Assembly: GCA_021234155.1 (NCBI GenBank)
Contig: JAJEKV010000002.1
Coordinates: forward strand, 43,823,203-43,887,202
DNA from: Isoetes taiwanensis
Lineage: Eukaryota; Streptophyta; Lycopodiopsida; Isoetales; Isoetaceae
Length of the DNA: 64,000 nt
Reading direction: 5' to 3'
The notes below the pieces were generated by a model. The model was not told the origin of the DNA. It worked only from the letters and a program-made list of their open reading frames with translations, and did no database searches. The translations under genes were made by a program, and so were the position numbers. How positions within the stretch are numbered: position 1 is the first letter of the stretch; every line of letters starts with the position of its first letter. Positions 21,514 through 34,135 of this stretch are shown here, in pieces.

Positions 21514-21847
21514 GACTTTGCTTCTTGATGATTCATTATACAAGTCTTACCTTAGCAGCCCCTGGAAACTTCTGCTAGTACCTGCATTCAAGATGGATAT
21601 CTGTGATGAAGTGCTAACAGTACTCACCCCAAAGATAGAAGAAATACTGCAGGCCAAGACTGAGGAAAAAATGAAGTTACTGGTGAAGAACACACACAGA
21701 TGCATGCCCTGGCCTATGACAGATAGAAAGATTATGAAGCTATGCTTGGAAAGACTTTCTGGAAAACAATTGCAGTTGTGCACCCTTGTGAATGAGGAAT
21801 TGGAGAAGGTTTATGGTGATGAACTTTGTCATCCTCCATTACTGTGA
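21514..21847 (+). pseudogene. RING/FCP1-like gene, 3' part after the 13-kb insertion
   Basis: Begins in frame with KTLLLDDSLYKSYLSSPW, the third HAD motif region of FCP1/NIF domains (usual form LLIDDSPYK), and continues about 95 residues to a stop at 21,847. Joined to 8345 through a single GTAA the frame is continuous, so this is the displaced 3' end of the gene at 6068-8345. No promoter of its own is required by the sequence, though the insertion's right arm has a TATA-like site. Confidence 0.8.
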
Positions 21848-24732
21848 TTAAGCCTGAGACATTTACGATTATTGGCCTGATTGTCATTTATTTAGGCCAA
21901 GGAATCCTACACTTTTCATGTACCATCTTTATCTTATATTAATTTAAAAATGTTTTTGCTATATTGTTTATATAGTTCAATGCAGACTTGTCTATAAGTT
22001 TTTGCTATATTGTTTATATCTAGTTCAATGCTGACTGCAATTGCTTGCAAGTGCTAGTTTGGTATGAGTCTTAATGGCAGATACTGCTTACTGTCATGCA
22101 GTGACAGTTACTAAGTATGTAGTTGCTTAACGCTAGCAGAAGTGTTAATGTCATCAAGTGCTTACTGTCATGCAGTTAAGGTGCAATGCTTCTTGTTATG
22201 CTATATAAGCTGTTTAAAGCTAATTTGTTTATTGCATAAGTGCTTTCGTGTGTTTCGGTGCTTACTCACAAAAAGCTTCTTTGAAACTAATTAAAGTGCT
22301 TAGTGTTTGAGCTAGTGCCTTTGTTACATTCAAGCGAGAATCACGAATGAATTTTGTACAAGAATTCAATGTTTTGCCACCGCATGGAATATGTAGCATA
22401 ATAGCGGGGGTTTTCTTTTGTGTTTTATGCGGTTTTCACAAAAGGTTTTTCTAAGATTTCATGGCGTATTTGAATGGATGTACTAATGCATTACATCTAG
22501 AGTGCATCATTTCTTAGTCGTTGATTTAGTTTTTTTTTTTTTTTCAAAGGTCCAACATCGAAGGGCTCACAACAAAAGCCCTCTTTTTATTTTAGTTGTT
22601 ATTTTTGAGTTTGGCATGCAAGCATCGTGCCATCGTGTTTTAGGGTTAGGAAGAGAGAAATCATGTTTTATCATGTTTTGCATCTTTGAGCCCTTCTTGT
22701 TTTGAGAAATTTGGCGCTAAATGTAGGGTGAGCAAACTTTTGAGCGAGTAGATCCATAAAGAGTAAGATCTGTTTTCCCGGGCTAATCAATTTTTCTTTT
22801 GGGCGGGAAGTTATAAGCCTCTGCTTTTCTTAGACGGAACATCGGCATACTTTCCTTGGCGCCAATGGTTCGGGGAAGAGTCGAAGAACCCGGATCGGAG
22901 GTGCGATCGCATTTGAAGAAGCGGGATCGGAGGTGCAAAATCTGAAGAAGCCGGATCGGAGGATCGAGAGGTTTCTTTGTGGTGCATAATTTGAAGATTC
23001 AGGTTTTCTTTGTTGTGCGGTCGGCGATAACAAAGAGACTCCTTCGGGGTTCTTTGTGGTGCATGTTTGATCCGGAGTTGCGGGGTGTTCTTGCCATTTG
23101 CTTCTTTTATGGATCTTTGCTTGCAAAGATGATATCTACAAACCACGGATCGAAAAAGCAAACTGAAACTCCTTCCTTTCACGAATACGCCAAATCTGTA
23201 GCTGCTCCTCTGCTTGCCGTTTTCATATTTATAGCTTCATTACGCTTGCATTGCTTAGTAGGGATCTTGCCTTCATCATTGTTCTTAAGAGAAAACTCTG
23301 GCTTCATCTTGCATCTGTATATCTGCTTGGGGTTTTTTCCTTATGGTTCGTAAGGAGCTGAAGTATCTCAACTATCTGCGCTTTATAAGTTTACTCAGTC
23401 TAAATCGGGGCATTTATTACATTTTTTTGTGCATTCTCCATAGCACATACAAAGGGGTATTTATCTGTTAAAAGTGCATTCTCCATAAGCATGCAAGGTT
23501 AAAGTGGTTGTAATTGCTTATCCGTTGAAATTGCTTAAAGAAGAAGAACAAAGGTATCTTTATTTTCGGTTTTACACAGAAGGCAGAGGAGAGGATTTCG
23601 TGGTTGTAATTGCTTATCTATTCTATTCTAGAAGAAGGGTGTTTCCGTTTTTGGTCAACCGAAGAAGGAGAGAAGATGATCTTGTGGGTGTGCTTATCCG
23701 AGGGACCGACTATTCAATTGGAGGCGGAACTATTGAGGAAATTAGAGGAATTGATTGGCAATTGGTAATTGGTGTTTGTGCGGAACTTTTGTGTACGCTT
23801 TTTAATGCAGTGGAATATGATATTAGCCTATTTTGGATCTGTCAGAATGATGCCAGCATAGCATCTCATAGTGTCTTGTAGTAAATATTTTGAACCTTCA
23901 CTAGTGTCTATGGAGTAGTTATAGAAAACCTCAAGCCTAATGAAGTTCCTTGGCTTTCCATCAAAGAAAGCTATTTTACAAGAGAAAATTCTATATAGTA
24001 ATGGCTTAACAGGGAATTGATGCTACCCATGCAAGACATGTTGATTTGGCATTTATGCTATCTTATTACTGGTTTTGGGCAGTTAAGGACTCTGTGTATC
24101 TCTGTATTGAATAAGGCAACCATGAAGAGGACTCCGAGGTTGCAGAAAAGGACTAGTCTCGAGCTAAAGTATAAAAGTAAGCAAAGCAGATGGCCATGGA
24201 TAGCCCTTCCCAATGTTTGACGTTGAGTTCGGTCCTATAGTTGGTTTAAAGCGTGGAAGAATCCAAGCACTTCCTACTCGGCTTGAATTGAAGAAACAAC
24301 AGCGCAGCGGTTTTGCTTTTAAGGTAGGCTTTTTTTTATCTTGTTCATTCTTCTACTCCTTTACACGAAACATCACTCTCGCAATTTGATGTCTAGAAAG
24401 AAGTCTTTCCCCGTGATTTCAATCATTTTTTATTTTATTATATCTATCTGTATCAACAAGAAATTTTGATGTCTTGAAAGCGGGCATTGGCTTTAAATTT
24501 CTAAATAAAATGCTTTTATAGCATATATAATTATATTACATTATACTCATGTTTCATTTTACTATATACCCTTTTTTTTTCTTAATCTTTGCATATTACA
24601 TAACACATATTGCTACATGTTTTAAATGTCTTTTATATTCTCACGCATTTTTTTTTTTTTTTATGGCGAAGAACCAAAATTTTTTTAGTATAATAACCAA
24701 CACATAACTACCATTGACATTAATAAATATAA
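21848..24732. other. intergenic, AT-rich
   Basis: Contains a two-copy ~60-bp repeat (TTTTTGCTATATTGTTTATAT, 21,951-22,030), short GATCGGAGGTGC-type repeats at 22,890-22,960 and long T runs. Open stretches at 22,979-23,353 and 23,504-23,881 (+) show no recognisable domain and may be UTR or TE debris. Confidence 0.45.
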
Positions 24733-25103
24733 CCATTGGATCCAACACATTTAAATTAAAATCCCCTTAAACCCCCTTTGGTTTGGGTGCATATTCACCG
24801 CGAGGGGGGTGGCGTAGGGCGGCGAGAGCCCTCATAATTGTATTTTGCGTCTGAAATCAACACCATATAGTATTCCGGTTGAAATCATATAGTATTTTGC
24901 GAATCTTATTATACAGTATAGCAAATCTTGTACTTGCATACCCCACAAACGAGGAACTTTACGTACGGTGTAGATTAAAGAATAAGGGGCGAATATGCCA
25001 ATCCGACAGCTCTCGATGCCCGGAGTCACCCCCCGTGTGAATATGCACCCAAACCAAAGGGGGTTTAAGGGGGATTTTAATTTAAATGTGTTGGATCCAA
25101 TGG
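24733..25103. mobile_element. 371-bp MITE-like inverted-repeat element
   Basis: The first ~67 bp, starting CCATTGGATCCAACACATTT and ending GGTGCATATTCAC, are repeated as an essentially perfect inverted copy at 25,037-25,103. The inner ~235 bp carry no convincing gene. The flanks (ATAA / AACA) show no clear target duplication, so the superfamily is open. Near-perfect TIR pairing suggests a young element or strong hairpin selection. Confidence 0.85.
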
Positions 25104-25463
25104 AACATCAAATGAATTCATTCTTTACATAATGGAAAAAACAAAATGTGAGACACAACAAAGAACAAAGTAGATGACAACAAAGCAAGTGAGATAATCA
25201 AAGAACAAAGTAGATGAGACAAAAAGCTTCATATATTTGATAGACAAAAAGAACATTTGATAGAGAAAAAAAATGAATACCAAAGAACAAAGTGCTAGAG
25301 ACAAAAAACTTTTTATATAAACAAAATATTTTACAAAAAAAAGGCCTTTAGGCCAGTGTTTTCGGGGGCTTTCAGGGGGGCTTTCGGGTGTCTTCGGGGG
25401 CTTTCAGGGGGCTTTCGGGTGCTTTCAGGGGGCTTTCAGGGGCTTTCTGGTTCAGACTCGGGC
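25104..25463. repeat. AAAGAACAAAGTAGATGA-type repeats and a GGGGGCTTTC array
   Basis: 25,130-25,300 holds diverged repeats of CAAAGAACAAAGTAGATGA and of GACAAAAAG. 25,360-25,450 is a run of about nine GGGGGCTTTC/GGGTGCTTTC units, G-rich on the plus strand and lying just downstream of the acidic-protein stop codon. Confidence 0.7.
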
Positions 25464-25869
25464 TCACTCCACACATTCTCCTCCAATTCCCGCCTCCTCT
25501 TCTTCGTAGCAGCTCTCGAAAATGAGTTGTTTTTCCTCTTCTTCATCTGCCTCTTCATCCTCCTCTTCCTCTTCATCCTCCTCTTCCTCAGAATTCTCCT
25601 CCTCTTCCTCTTCAGAATTCTCCACTTCCTGCTCCACTTCTGTAAACAAAAAAGCATTTAGTTAGAACAAAAGAAAAACAAAACAAAAAAAAATTGTAAA
25701 ACAAAAGAATACCTTCTTCTTCCTCACGGTCCTCAGTGTCCGCTGCTTCTTCTGGACGAACCGGCTCAAAAAAATAGGCGTTTCTGTATTGCGGAGCGAT
25801 GTCCGCATCCTCAGGCACCTGCTTAAGCACATACTCTGGTGCTTTATTTCCGCTGCATGCAGAGGCCAT
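25464..25869 (-). CDS. small two-exon acidic protein (110 aa), unknown
   Basis: Exon 1 25,869-25,713 (52 codons plus one base), a 73-bp intron with GT and a pyrimidine-rich TTTACAG acceptor, exon 2 25,639-25,464. The join restores a single frame. The protein starts MASACSGNKAPEYVLK, has an EPVRPEEAADTEDREEEE stretch, and exon 2 is almost entirely Glu/Asp (about 35 acidic residues in 58) before a short EEAGIGGECVE end. It resembles acidic chaperone-like tails, but no family is recognisable. Read in another frame exon 2 is extremely basic; the splice phase selects the acidic frame. Confidence 0.5.
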
Positions 25870-26399
25870 TGCAAAGGAAATAGACGGAATGGGGGTAAGA
25901 AGAGGATTTGGGCAAGCGGCTTAAAGGCGAGGCGTGAGGCGTAAGAAGAGCTTAAATCCTATGATTAGGCGCCTAGTGCTTAAATCCTATGCTTAGGCGC
26001 GTCAGTGTACGAAAAACCTCACACGCGCCAGAACAATTAATTCGTAACCAGGCTTAAATATTTCGTATGACCATTGGAATTGACACATGTCACATCGAGG
26101 AAACGCCTTGACAATATAATTTTGCCAAGAATGTTGGGATAGTGATGGTACCAAAATAAATAATTGAATGTTATTCCAATGTCACAAATGTACATTCTTA
26201 AACAACAATTCAATCTTCATTTCGAAGTACGTGTCCATGCACACCACCCTTGTGCATCCTCACTATTATTAATATATATACAAATGTGTGCTTACGTGCT
26301 TAGGTGCTGGAACAACAAATCACTTGCAAAGAATTACATCAATTTTGGTTAAGTGTCAAAGAATTACAATGTTATTGGGAGACTGGCCATAATTTTTTC

Positions 26400-29280
26400 A
26401 TGGGTCTCCTGTGAAATTTTGTACATGTTTATGCCTTCTATTTTGTCCATATCAACTTTAGGATATCTTACCACATGGCTGTGCACGGAGGCTTCGGGTT
26501 GTTTAGTGAGCAACATGTACTTGAAATTACCCAAGAATTGATATCTGATCCACTTGAGATAACCTCATGCACTCCAAATTTTGCCCCCACCATCTTTGTA
26601 TGAATCTTCAAGTGTGCATTTGGGTTACGTGCACTTGAGGATGTAGAAGTCCACACCCTCTGAATTGTCTACCTCGGCATTCAACTTTGCAAAATTGTCA
26701 CCTACCTCTACCAAATTCTTGATCCATTCATTGGCTTGTTCAAGAGTCTCCTTTTTCTTCTCAACTCCACGGTTTTAAGTTAGTTACCTCCCACTTTCCA
26801 AATCTACGTATTGATCAGAAGTCCCAATTCTCGATCCATACAAAACAAATGAGAAACATGACAGGGCATCTATGAGCAAGCTTTGTTTGGTCTACTCTTC
26901 TTGTGGCCAGTGTCGATACAATGAATCTTCTTTGTGCCTTTAAGTGTTTCAATTTCATATTCTTGCATGTTTGCCACAACAGCAGGTTCAATTTTCCAAA
27001 AATATCTTTTGATCTCATTTGTTTCATCAACTGGTAGACTGCTGAATATCTTTAGCATGCCTCAGTTGCACACCATTGGGTTTGAGTTGTTCCTTACTTA
27101 GCAGCCTTTTGATAACAGCACCTGCACCATCATGTTCACCTTTACCATGAGCAGTGGCAAAGTAGTTCCACACTATTTCCTTGTCATTCATTGTGAAGTA
27201 TCTCCCTAAGAAAAAAAAAAAGGTTTTTTGACTTGAATTGTGATGGCGATCATCACTCCAAACCAATGCTTCTTATACTCTATTTTCTGTTCCTTAAGCC
27301 ATGCAACATGCTTTTGTAGGCAGTGTTCCACAAATAATGAGTCATGCACTTTATCATCAGAAATGTAAAAGTGAGTCTCTTTTATGATCTTCCTACCATT
27401 GTTGAGTCTATTCATGATCTGCTCCAATCTTCAGTTCTTTTTTTTTTTCTTCTTTGGGCAGGTCTTCTTACATGCGCACACAAACGAGGAATATCGGCAC
27501 TTTTGTCATGTCTATATGTTATGTGAACAAGTATAAAAACTTGGTGCGTATGCGGTGCATTGGTGGGGCTCATTCGGATCTTGATCTTTGTAATTTTACT
27601 GCAAAGTCAATAATGGATACAATTGTATCTTCTGAAAATGATGACACACACTGTTTAAACTGATTGGCCTGCCAATGTGCTATGTGATTGTGTGGAAGAA
27701 AATCTGATATTACCTTCTTCACATCCTCTTGAAACTCTTTGGGACTTCTCTCATTCTATACTAATCTTAAGACAGGTTTGTACCTCAAAGCCTTTCTTGG
27801 ATCCCTGAATTCTCTGTCCTGGTCCACAGGTTGCTTTTCAAATGTCTTCCAAGTAACTAGTAATGAACCCGTGCCATCCATTTCCTGTGGACATTTTCTA
27901 ATTCTATCCAACCCACATTTTTTACACGCCAACATCAAGCAATTATGATCAAACCACTCCTCATCATCACCTTTCTTTGCGGACCACTTGTCTCCATAAA
28001 TCAGCGATGCACTTGATTGTATGCTTCTTGGCTGCACATTACGGGGCAGGGGCCACAAATCTCCGCGATTGGCGGTTGCAATTGTCATGAACTCCACTCG
28101 ATTTTCTCAAAAGCTGTTCAATCCACGCATGATGTATTCAAATTTCAAGTGGTAGATGCAGCGACATGTATGCCTCTCCGCATCCTCCTTACAAAACTTC
28201 GGTTTCAACCTCTCAAAAGTACGCAATGCAATTTTGATATGAGGATTCTCCTCTCTAAACCTGAGGTAGAATTGCAACTGCTGGGGAAATCGTGTGAATG
28301 CCAAATAAATGCTACATATAATGAACTCTACAATATAGGATGAATACTTACTTGGCTGACTTCAAGAAGGTGAATTGGATGTTCCATCTTTATTCTGTCT
28401 TTGATACATACCTCCTCCTCCGTCTTTCTTGTATGGAGAAACTCTTGTATTTTCTGTCGGAACTTGAGAGCGACTTCTCTATTGTAATCTAACATGCTAT
28501 CCATCCGCTTCCTCTTCACGAACATTGACCAAGGTCCTTCCCTTTGTTAGCTTGCACCCTTCTTTGAAAAGCATTAGAAATTGTTTTTCGGGGATCTTTG
28601 AACAATCGGCCGCCACATTTTGATTCAATGGCTTGACACCATTTGTACCTGTTGCTGCCATTATTAGGGTGGACTTCCTTGCACGAAGCATGTCATGATT
28701 CCTCTTATACGTATGTTCTTGCATTGTTTCCTTCAAATTCTTCACCATTTGCTCGGCCATAGTAATCTGCTTAGATTTCTTTATAGAAGCAATTGGTAAA
28801 TCCCTTGCCCTCCAAAGAAGATTGTCAAGGATACGGCCTTTGTCATTGTCATCAACATTTGTACTAATTTGGTTGAATACTTCAAAAATTTCTCCTGAAA
28901 TTTCTCTTATTCTGCGGTCACTCAGTCTCAATTTCTTATTCTTCTTTGAAGGCGAATCTTTAGAAGGGGAATTCTTCTTCATTGCTACCTTCTTTGCATA
29001 CAATCTCTGCCTCTGATGTCTCTTCCTTGCTGCATCAATGGCTTTGTAAAGTGAACGGGGAGAGGAATTGGGTTTCATCTATCCCAGATTTCTGTGTATT
29101 GCAAAATTGGTGAGGGCAAATTGTTGAATTTCGGTTCAGGCAATTCTTGGAAACAATTAGTCCCTCCATTTTGCTTGAATTCAAGATGGGTAAGCCCGCC
29201 ATCCACGAATATGGCGGACTCTGAGTGCATTCATGTTTCCGGCACCATTCAAGCTCATGATTCTCTCTCACCGCCATTTG
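26400..29280 (-). pseudogene. decayed transposase-like gene (DFA ... SDD ... AHGKGEHDGAGAVIKR family)
   Basis: Fragments in order on the minus strand: a basic N-terminal part with RKRHQRQRLYAKK (29,078-28,497), an EEVCIKDRIKMEHP segment, a Cys-containing FCKEDAERHTCRCIYHLKF (about 28,190-28,110), a CKKCGLDRIRKCP pair (about 27,930), SIIDFAVKLQ (about 27,600), HFYISDDKVHDSLFVEHCL (about 27,350), WNYFATAHGKGEHDGAGA (about 27,150) and a C-terminal GYLKWIRYQFLGN ... HSHVVR segment near 26,500. This order is that of a large repetitive eukaryotic family. The DFAENY/SDG/HGKGxxDG acidic motifs suggest an RNase-H-fold transposase (inference). At least four frame changes and several stops make it non-functional. 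Confidence 0.6.
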
Positions 29281-31842
29281 GCCAGCGCACCCTACATGTC
29301 AATTGATCAATCACGCACGTCGTGTTTAAAACACGCCGATTTTAAGCACTTGTAAGCGGCGTCCGGACGGTGATTTCTGCTACCCAGTACCGATTTTGCA
29401 CCCATCCCCTTACTCAAAAAATTCTTCATTTGTACTCCATTCCATATGTGCGTACCCTTTTTAAAACAACCAATGTTCATACCCCATGACAACAATCCCC
29501 CCTTTCCTCCTCTCATTTTTTTTTTTTTTTTTTTGAAGGTAAGAGTCTGTATTTTCTATTGATGAAAAAATTTACATACAGTCGAGTCCGTAACAGGAAA
29601 GCACTTCTCAGATCTATGCTTAACTGCTCAGACTTTAATGATATTTACGAGAAGTAAATTCGATGCAATAGTCTTCTCAACATCTTCCCTTCATGAAGGG
29701 TACTATAAGAGTTAGCTGCCCTCTTCACTACAAGGTAGATACTAGCAACGGCTTCCTCAGTATCTTCTCCTGCATAATGGTACTATAGAAGGCAGATTAC
29801 TACTTCTCATAGCACTCATGTAATTGCCTTCAAAAAATATTGGCCTAAGATAGAAAGTGTCAAGCACATGCCTTGAATGTCATTCAAACCACAATGCAAC
29901 CATAGAGAAGCAATAATCCACTGCTAGATAGTGGTGCAAAAGTCCGATGACGCTCCTCTTCTGAAAGCAGCAATCCTGGCAGTCCACTGTTCAATTTATT
30001 AGACCATAGATTTCGTCATTTCAAGACCTTGTTTCCAACCGCGCGAGGTTGGAGGTCCGTATTTTAAAAAACCTTGGGGTTATCAGACCTTGCAATGCAT
30101 AACATGACTACCTCTAGATCCAAACACCAACATCAAGCCCTTGTGCATCCGACTGCTGCAAGTCTTGCCTCTTGCATGTTGTCAAGTGTAGAGCTTATCC
30201 AAACTCTCCCGCCTTTGGGGCCCGTGGCTTCAACGTGATTGAACTCTGGATCCTACAACAAATCAAGGCCCCCCCCAGCTGGATGGAGAATCACGGCCAA
30301 ACTGAAATCCTTCAAGCTAACATTCCTACTAAAGTTAAGAGCAGCACCAATTTTAAGTGACCAATGTATAAGGAAGTCAACTTTCCATGAAACATTACTA
30401 CAAGGGAAGTACCCAGTTCCACTGTAGACAGAACCATAAAGCTCCCCACCTGAAGATATATCTGAAGGATAAATCCACACCATCTTCTTGCTCCATAGAG
30501 TACTATAAATAGTAATCACTATTCTTTCCTGAAGATCCTTTCCTTCAGCCACAAAAGCCCATCTTTATTATAAACATAGGACAATGTAGCTATAGAAGTT
30601 AATCGCCTCCATGGAACAAAAATAGGTGACAAACTAGATACCTTAGAATGAGCATTGACGGACTAGCTAATGAGGGCTACAAATAGTTTAGAGCCAGCAA
30701 CACAGAAGCCCCTTAGTTATGTGGCCATAAGAGAGTGAATGGAAACAAAAAGAAAGGGAAAATGGAAGGGCAAAGCAGAGAGTCGAGAAGAAGAAGCAAG
30801 CAGGACCGAGCAACAACATACATATACAAAGAAATAAGAAGCATGGAAAAGATAAGAAGAACAGGGGAAAAAAGGATGGGTTTGCAAGATATGAAACATT
30901 AAATCGAAAGGGGTAAACCAGAGGAGCATGATAGAAAACAAAAGCCGGGAATGTAATGAGAGGCAAGATACAGGATGGAATAGAAAAAATACTTACTGGT
31001 CTAACCAGAAGTAGAAAGCCACAGAACAAATTCTTGTGAAGGCTGAAAATTTTGGCCAGACTAATGGTAGCCCTCCGTGTGCAATCAGAGTAGAAGATAT
31101 TCCTTGAAGCCCAACTCCGTAGCACACTAATCCTCCAGCCCCTAATCCGAGATCGCTCTTGGCAAAGCTTTGACTGGTCAACTATGGCAGCCACCGTGCC
31201 GCCTTTCTAGCCGGACTCGAGTTCTCTTCTAGTCCTGGTTGGTAGTGTTTAGGGTGTCAAAAATTCTTTCAGTTGTACTCTATTTCTATATGCAATGTGT
31301 TCCCCCTTTCCATATGCAACAATCCCCCATTTCCATATGCAATGTTTTAGCCTGTTCCTTGTTTCTGCAACTTTCCCTTTGTATATTATAGACTAGTATA
31401 CTATCCTCTTATCATCGCATCCTCTTATCATGGCATGACATGTTGTTAATGTCTATAACTTGTAATACAATTAATGTAATTTCCTGACTGATACCTATTG
31501 TTGCCAAACCAAGATTACTTCTCATTTGCTATAGCACCACATCATAACTCAACTACCTAACAATTTCTCACTTTACCAAAGATTTCATCTTCCTTATTAA
31601 TTGCTAGACATAACAAGTATGTGCTAAAACTGGCCTAGGGACCTGTTACGCTGGATGTGGAAACAACATGAATGCCTATTATTTGGCAACCGCTGTAACA
31701 AAAATGTGCAGATTGTCGCTCCAAATGGAGTTGCAAATCCAATGTTGTGTATCCCACTGTTGTGTGACCATTTGGACGGATATTTAAAAGCAAATTGCAG
31801 CATCTGAAACTAGCATCAGATATTGACCTGTAAATTAGAGGA

Positions 31843-32104
31843 TCCCCATGTTCTAAATTGCAATGCCCCATTACTCCCTCATTACCCCTACTAACCATGA
31901 CTACCCCATTTCTCCTCATCCCCTATTCTTCATTTTTTTTAGTAGAAATCCCCATGTTCTAAATTGCAATCCCCTTATTACTCCCTCATTACTCTAGTAC
32001 CCCTGACCACCCCATTTCTCCTCATCCCCCATTCTTCATTTTTTTACAGAAAATTCCCGTGTTTGAAATCGCAATCCCCCCGTTACTCCCTCAGTACCCC
32101 TAAC
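31843..32104. repeat. ~105-bp tandem repeat, 2.5 copies
   Basis: CCCCATGTTCTAAATTGCAAT starts units at 31,843 and 31,950, and a diverged CCCGTGTTTGAAATCGCAAT starts a third at about 32,055. Each contains ATTACTCCCTCATTAC and CCATTTCTCCTCATCCCC. Confidence 0.8.
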
Positions 32105-33961
32105 ATAGAACTATAATCCCCTTCTCCATAGGAAATTATCATTTGCTCGTCAATTCCCCATAAAGGAGTTATTTTAAGGAGGACGTGGGCATCGTTTTTT
32201 ATGTATATGACACAACAACTTGGCCGATAGAAGAGGAACCTACCTCACAAAGACTGAGGCAAACGAAGACAACAAGAGGAATACTTGGATGACTTGTTAA
32301 CATAGGCAACTGGAACCAATAAGAATAGCAGGTTAAGCAGGCGGATGAAGTAACTAAGGTCATCGAGCAAGAGGTATGATAAATGGACACCAGTAGGGCA
32401 GAAGGAACTGGCAAGTGAAGAGGTGGGGCAAACAAATGAAGAGGATAAGAACATAGAAGATCTAAGACATTTAAAGAGGTAGGATGAAAGAAAAAAGAGG
32501 AAATGCAAATGTGGAAAAGAACTAAAAACAAAAGAAAAGAAATACAACGCTGGTAGATATCCATATTCCAAGTTTAATATGTACCAATCCACAAAGACAA
32601 AAGATGAACAACTGTGGGCATCCAGATCAAACACACTCAACAAGAAAAAATGCAAGAACATGTCAACCGATCATCAAGACTGCCAGAGTGAAAAAAGAGC
32701 ATGACTAGTTTAAAAACTAAAAAAAAGAGAGACAATTGCAACACTAAAACGAGGGCAAACCTACAACCAAACGAGAAGGAAGATAATGGATAAAAAGCTA
32801 GAAATGAATAGAGTATACCAGCGAAAACACATATCTAAGAGTTGATAGAGCTGAAGATGCAACAAAAGGAGATTAATGGGATGCTATGATCAAAGGCATT
32901 ACGAAAGTGCAGAAAGAGCAATGCGGCCAAAGGAATCATGGAAGTGCCAAAGGAGCAAATGGAACTAACCTAAAGAGAGTGGCTAATGGAACGTTGCATA
33001 GCGAAAGTTCAAAAGGGATAACAAAACAAATCGAGCAACTGGAGCAAAATAAAATATAATGGAAAAATTGAGGCCAATGGAACTCATGCGACTAAAAGGG
33101 GAAAGGTAATAGCAAGACTCAATGGATAAACTCAAACTAGATGGAGCAGAGATATGACTGAAGCGACCCCCGGTACAATAAAGTAATGGAATAATGGGAT
33201 TACTCACACTCGAACAGTGAGTATGGAACAACATGGAGCAATGGAGCAAATGGAAAGAAAGGAACAAAAACAGTAGAAGAAATAAAGCAAGTAGCTCAGA
33301 TGAGAAGACGAAGTAAAGAAATCAACTAAGTCATAGAGCAAAGGAGAAACCAACCATTAGTAAGCTAAAAAATGAGCAAAATTGCAACCTACCAAAAAAT
33401 GAGAAGCTTGGTGTAATGCACCATTCCCATACGACGATACTGCTAGAATAGAATGAGTTGCCATATAAAAGAGCGTGGTCCTGATTGCAAAATTTGGAAA
33501 AGCCACCAGACCAATACAAATTGTTTGGGGATGCCCGCCTTGTCAAAATAGCACGGGTGAGGCATTGCAATGAAAAACTTTACATATTGTTCTGTGTTCT
33601 GGAGAAAAATAGAGTTAAGGACAGAGGTACCTTGTATGAAGCAACTCAAAGTGATGCTTTGTTCTCCAAAACATCAAAAAAGGAAAATGCCAATATAACG
33701 GATTGTTAAATAAATTCATCTAAAACAGTTAGGGGATCCAATTCGAAGAAGACTATCCTTTCTCAACAAATCATGCTCGTGCAAAATCTGCATTTGTTGC
33801 AATGTTGCGGTACCCTAAACCTCTTGGAAAAACATGATTTCCCTGGACTTGCCAATCCTTCACATTCCCAGATCAATGGTTGAACCTATTGTAAACGAAA
33901 TGAAAAAAGCACCTCCAAGGGGATGAATGGAAATGGATCGATTTATTACATGGGCATGGGA

Positions 33962-34135
33962 GGCAACTAAGTTTGGGTGACGTGGGTGTCCATGTGGACA
34001 GCTTAGAATTGCACGAAATCGTGGACCTCCAATTAGGCAGGCAGGCCTGCTAAGTTTGGGTGACGTGGATGTCCACGTGGACAACTTAGAATTGCACGAA
34101 ATCATGCACCTCCAGTTAGGCAAGCCTGCTAAGAA
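33962..34135. repeat. two-copy ~84-bp tandem repeat
   Basis: AAGTTTGGGTGACGTGG.TGTCCA.GTGGAC ... TTAGAATTGCACGAAATC occurs at about 33,968 and 34,054 with a few substitutions. A set of four ~33-bp repeats (TTATCATAGGTT / TTATCAGAGGTT) follows at 34,421-34,525. Confidence 0.8.

Noticed and set aside
23504..23881. Possible 125-aa protein gene
   Set aside because: No domain, biased composition and no splice or homology support; left as intergenic.
25436..25657. Highly basic Arg/Lys frame overlapping the acidic exon
   Set aside because: It is the shifted reading of a GAG/GAA-rich exon; the splice phase from exon 1 selects the acidic frame.
30688..33267. Several hydrophobic minus-strand open stretches (30,688-31,194; 32,199-32,661; 32,983-33,267)
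   Set aside because: They are complements of purine-rich plus-strand DNA with Phe/Leu/Ser bias from composition; no domain, start context or splice signals.
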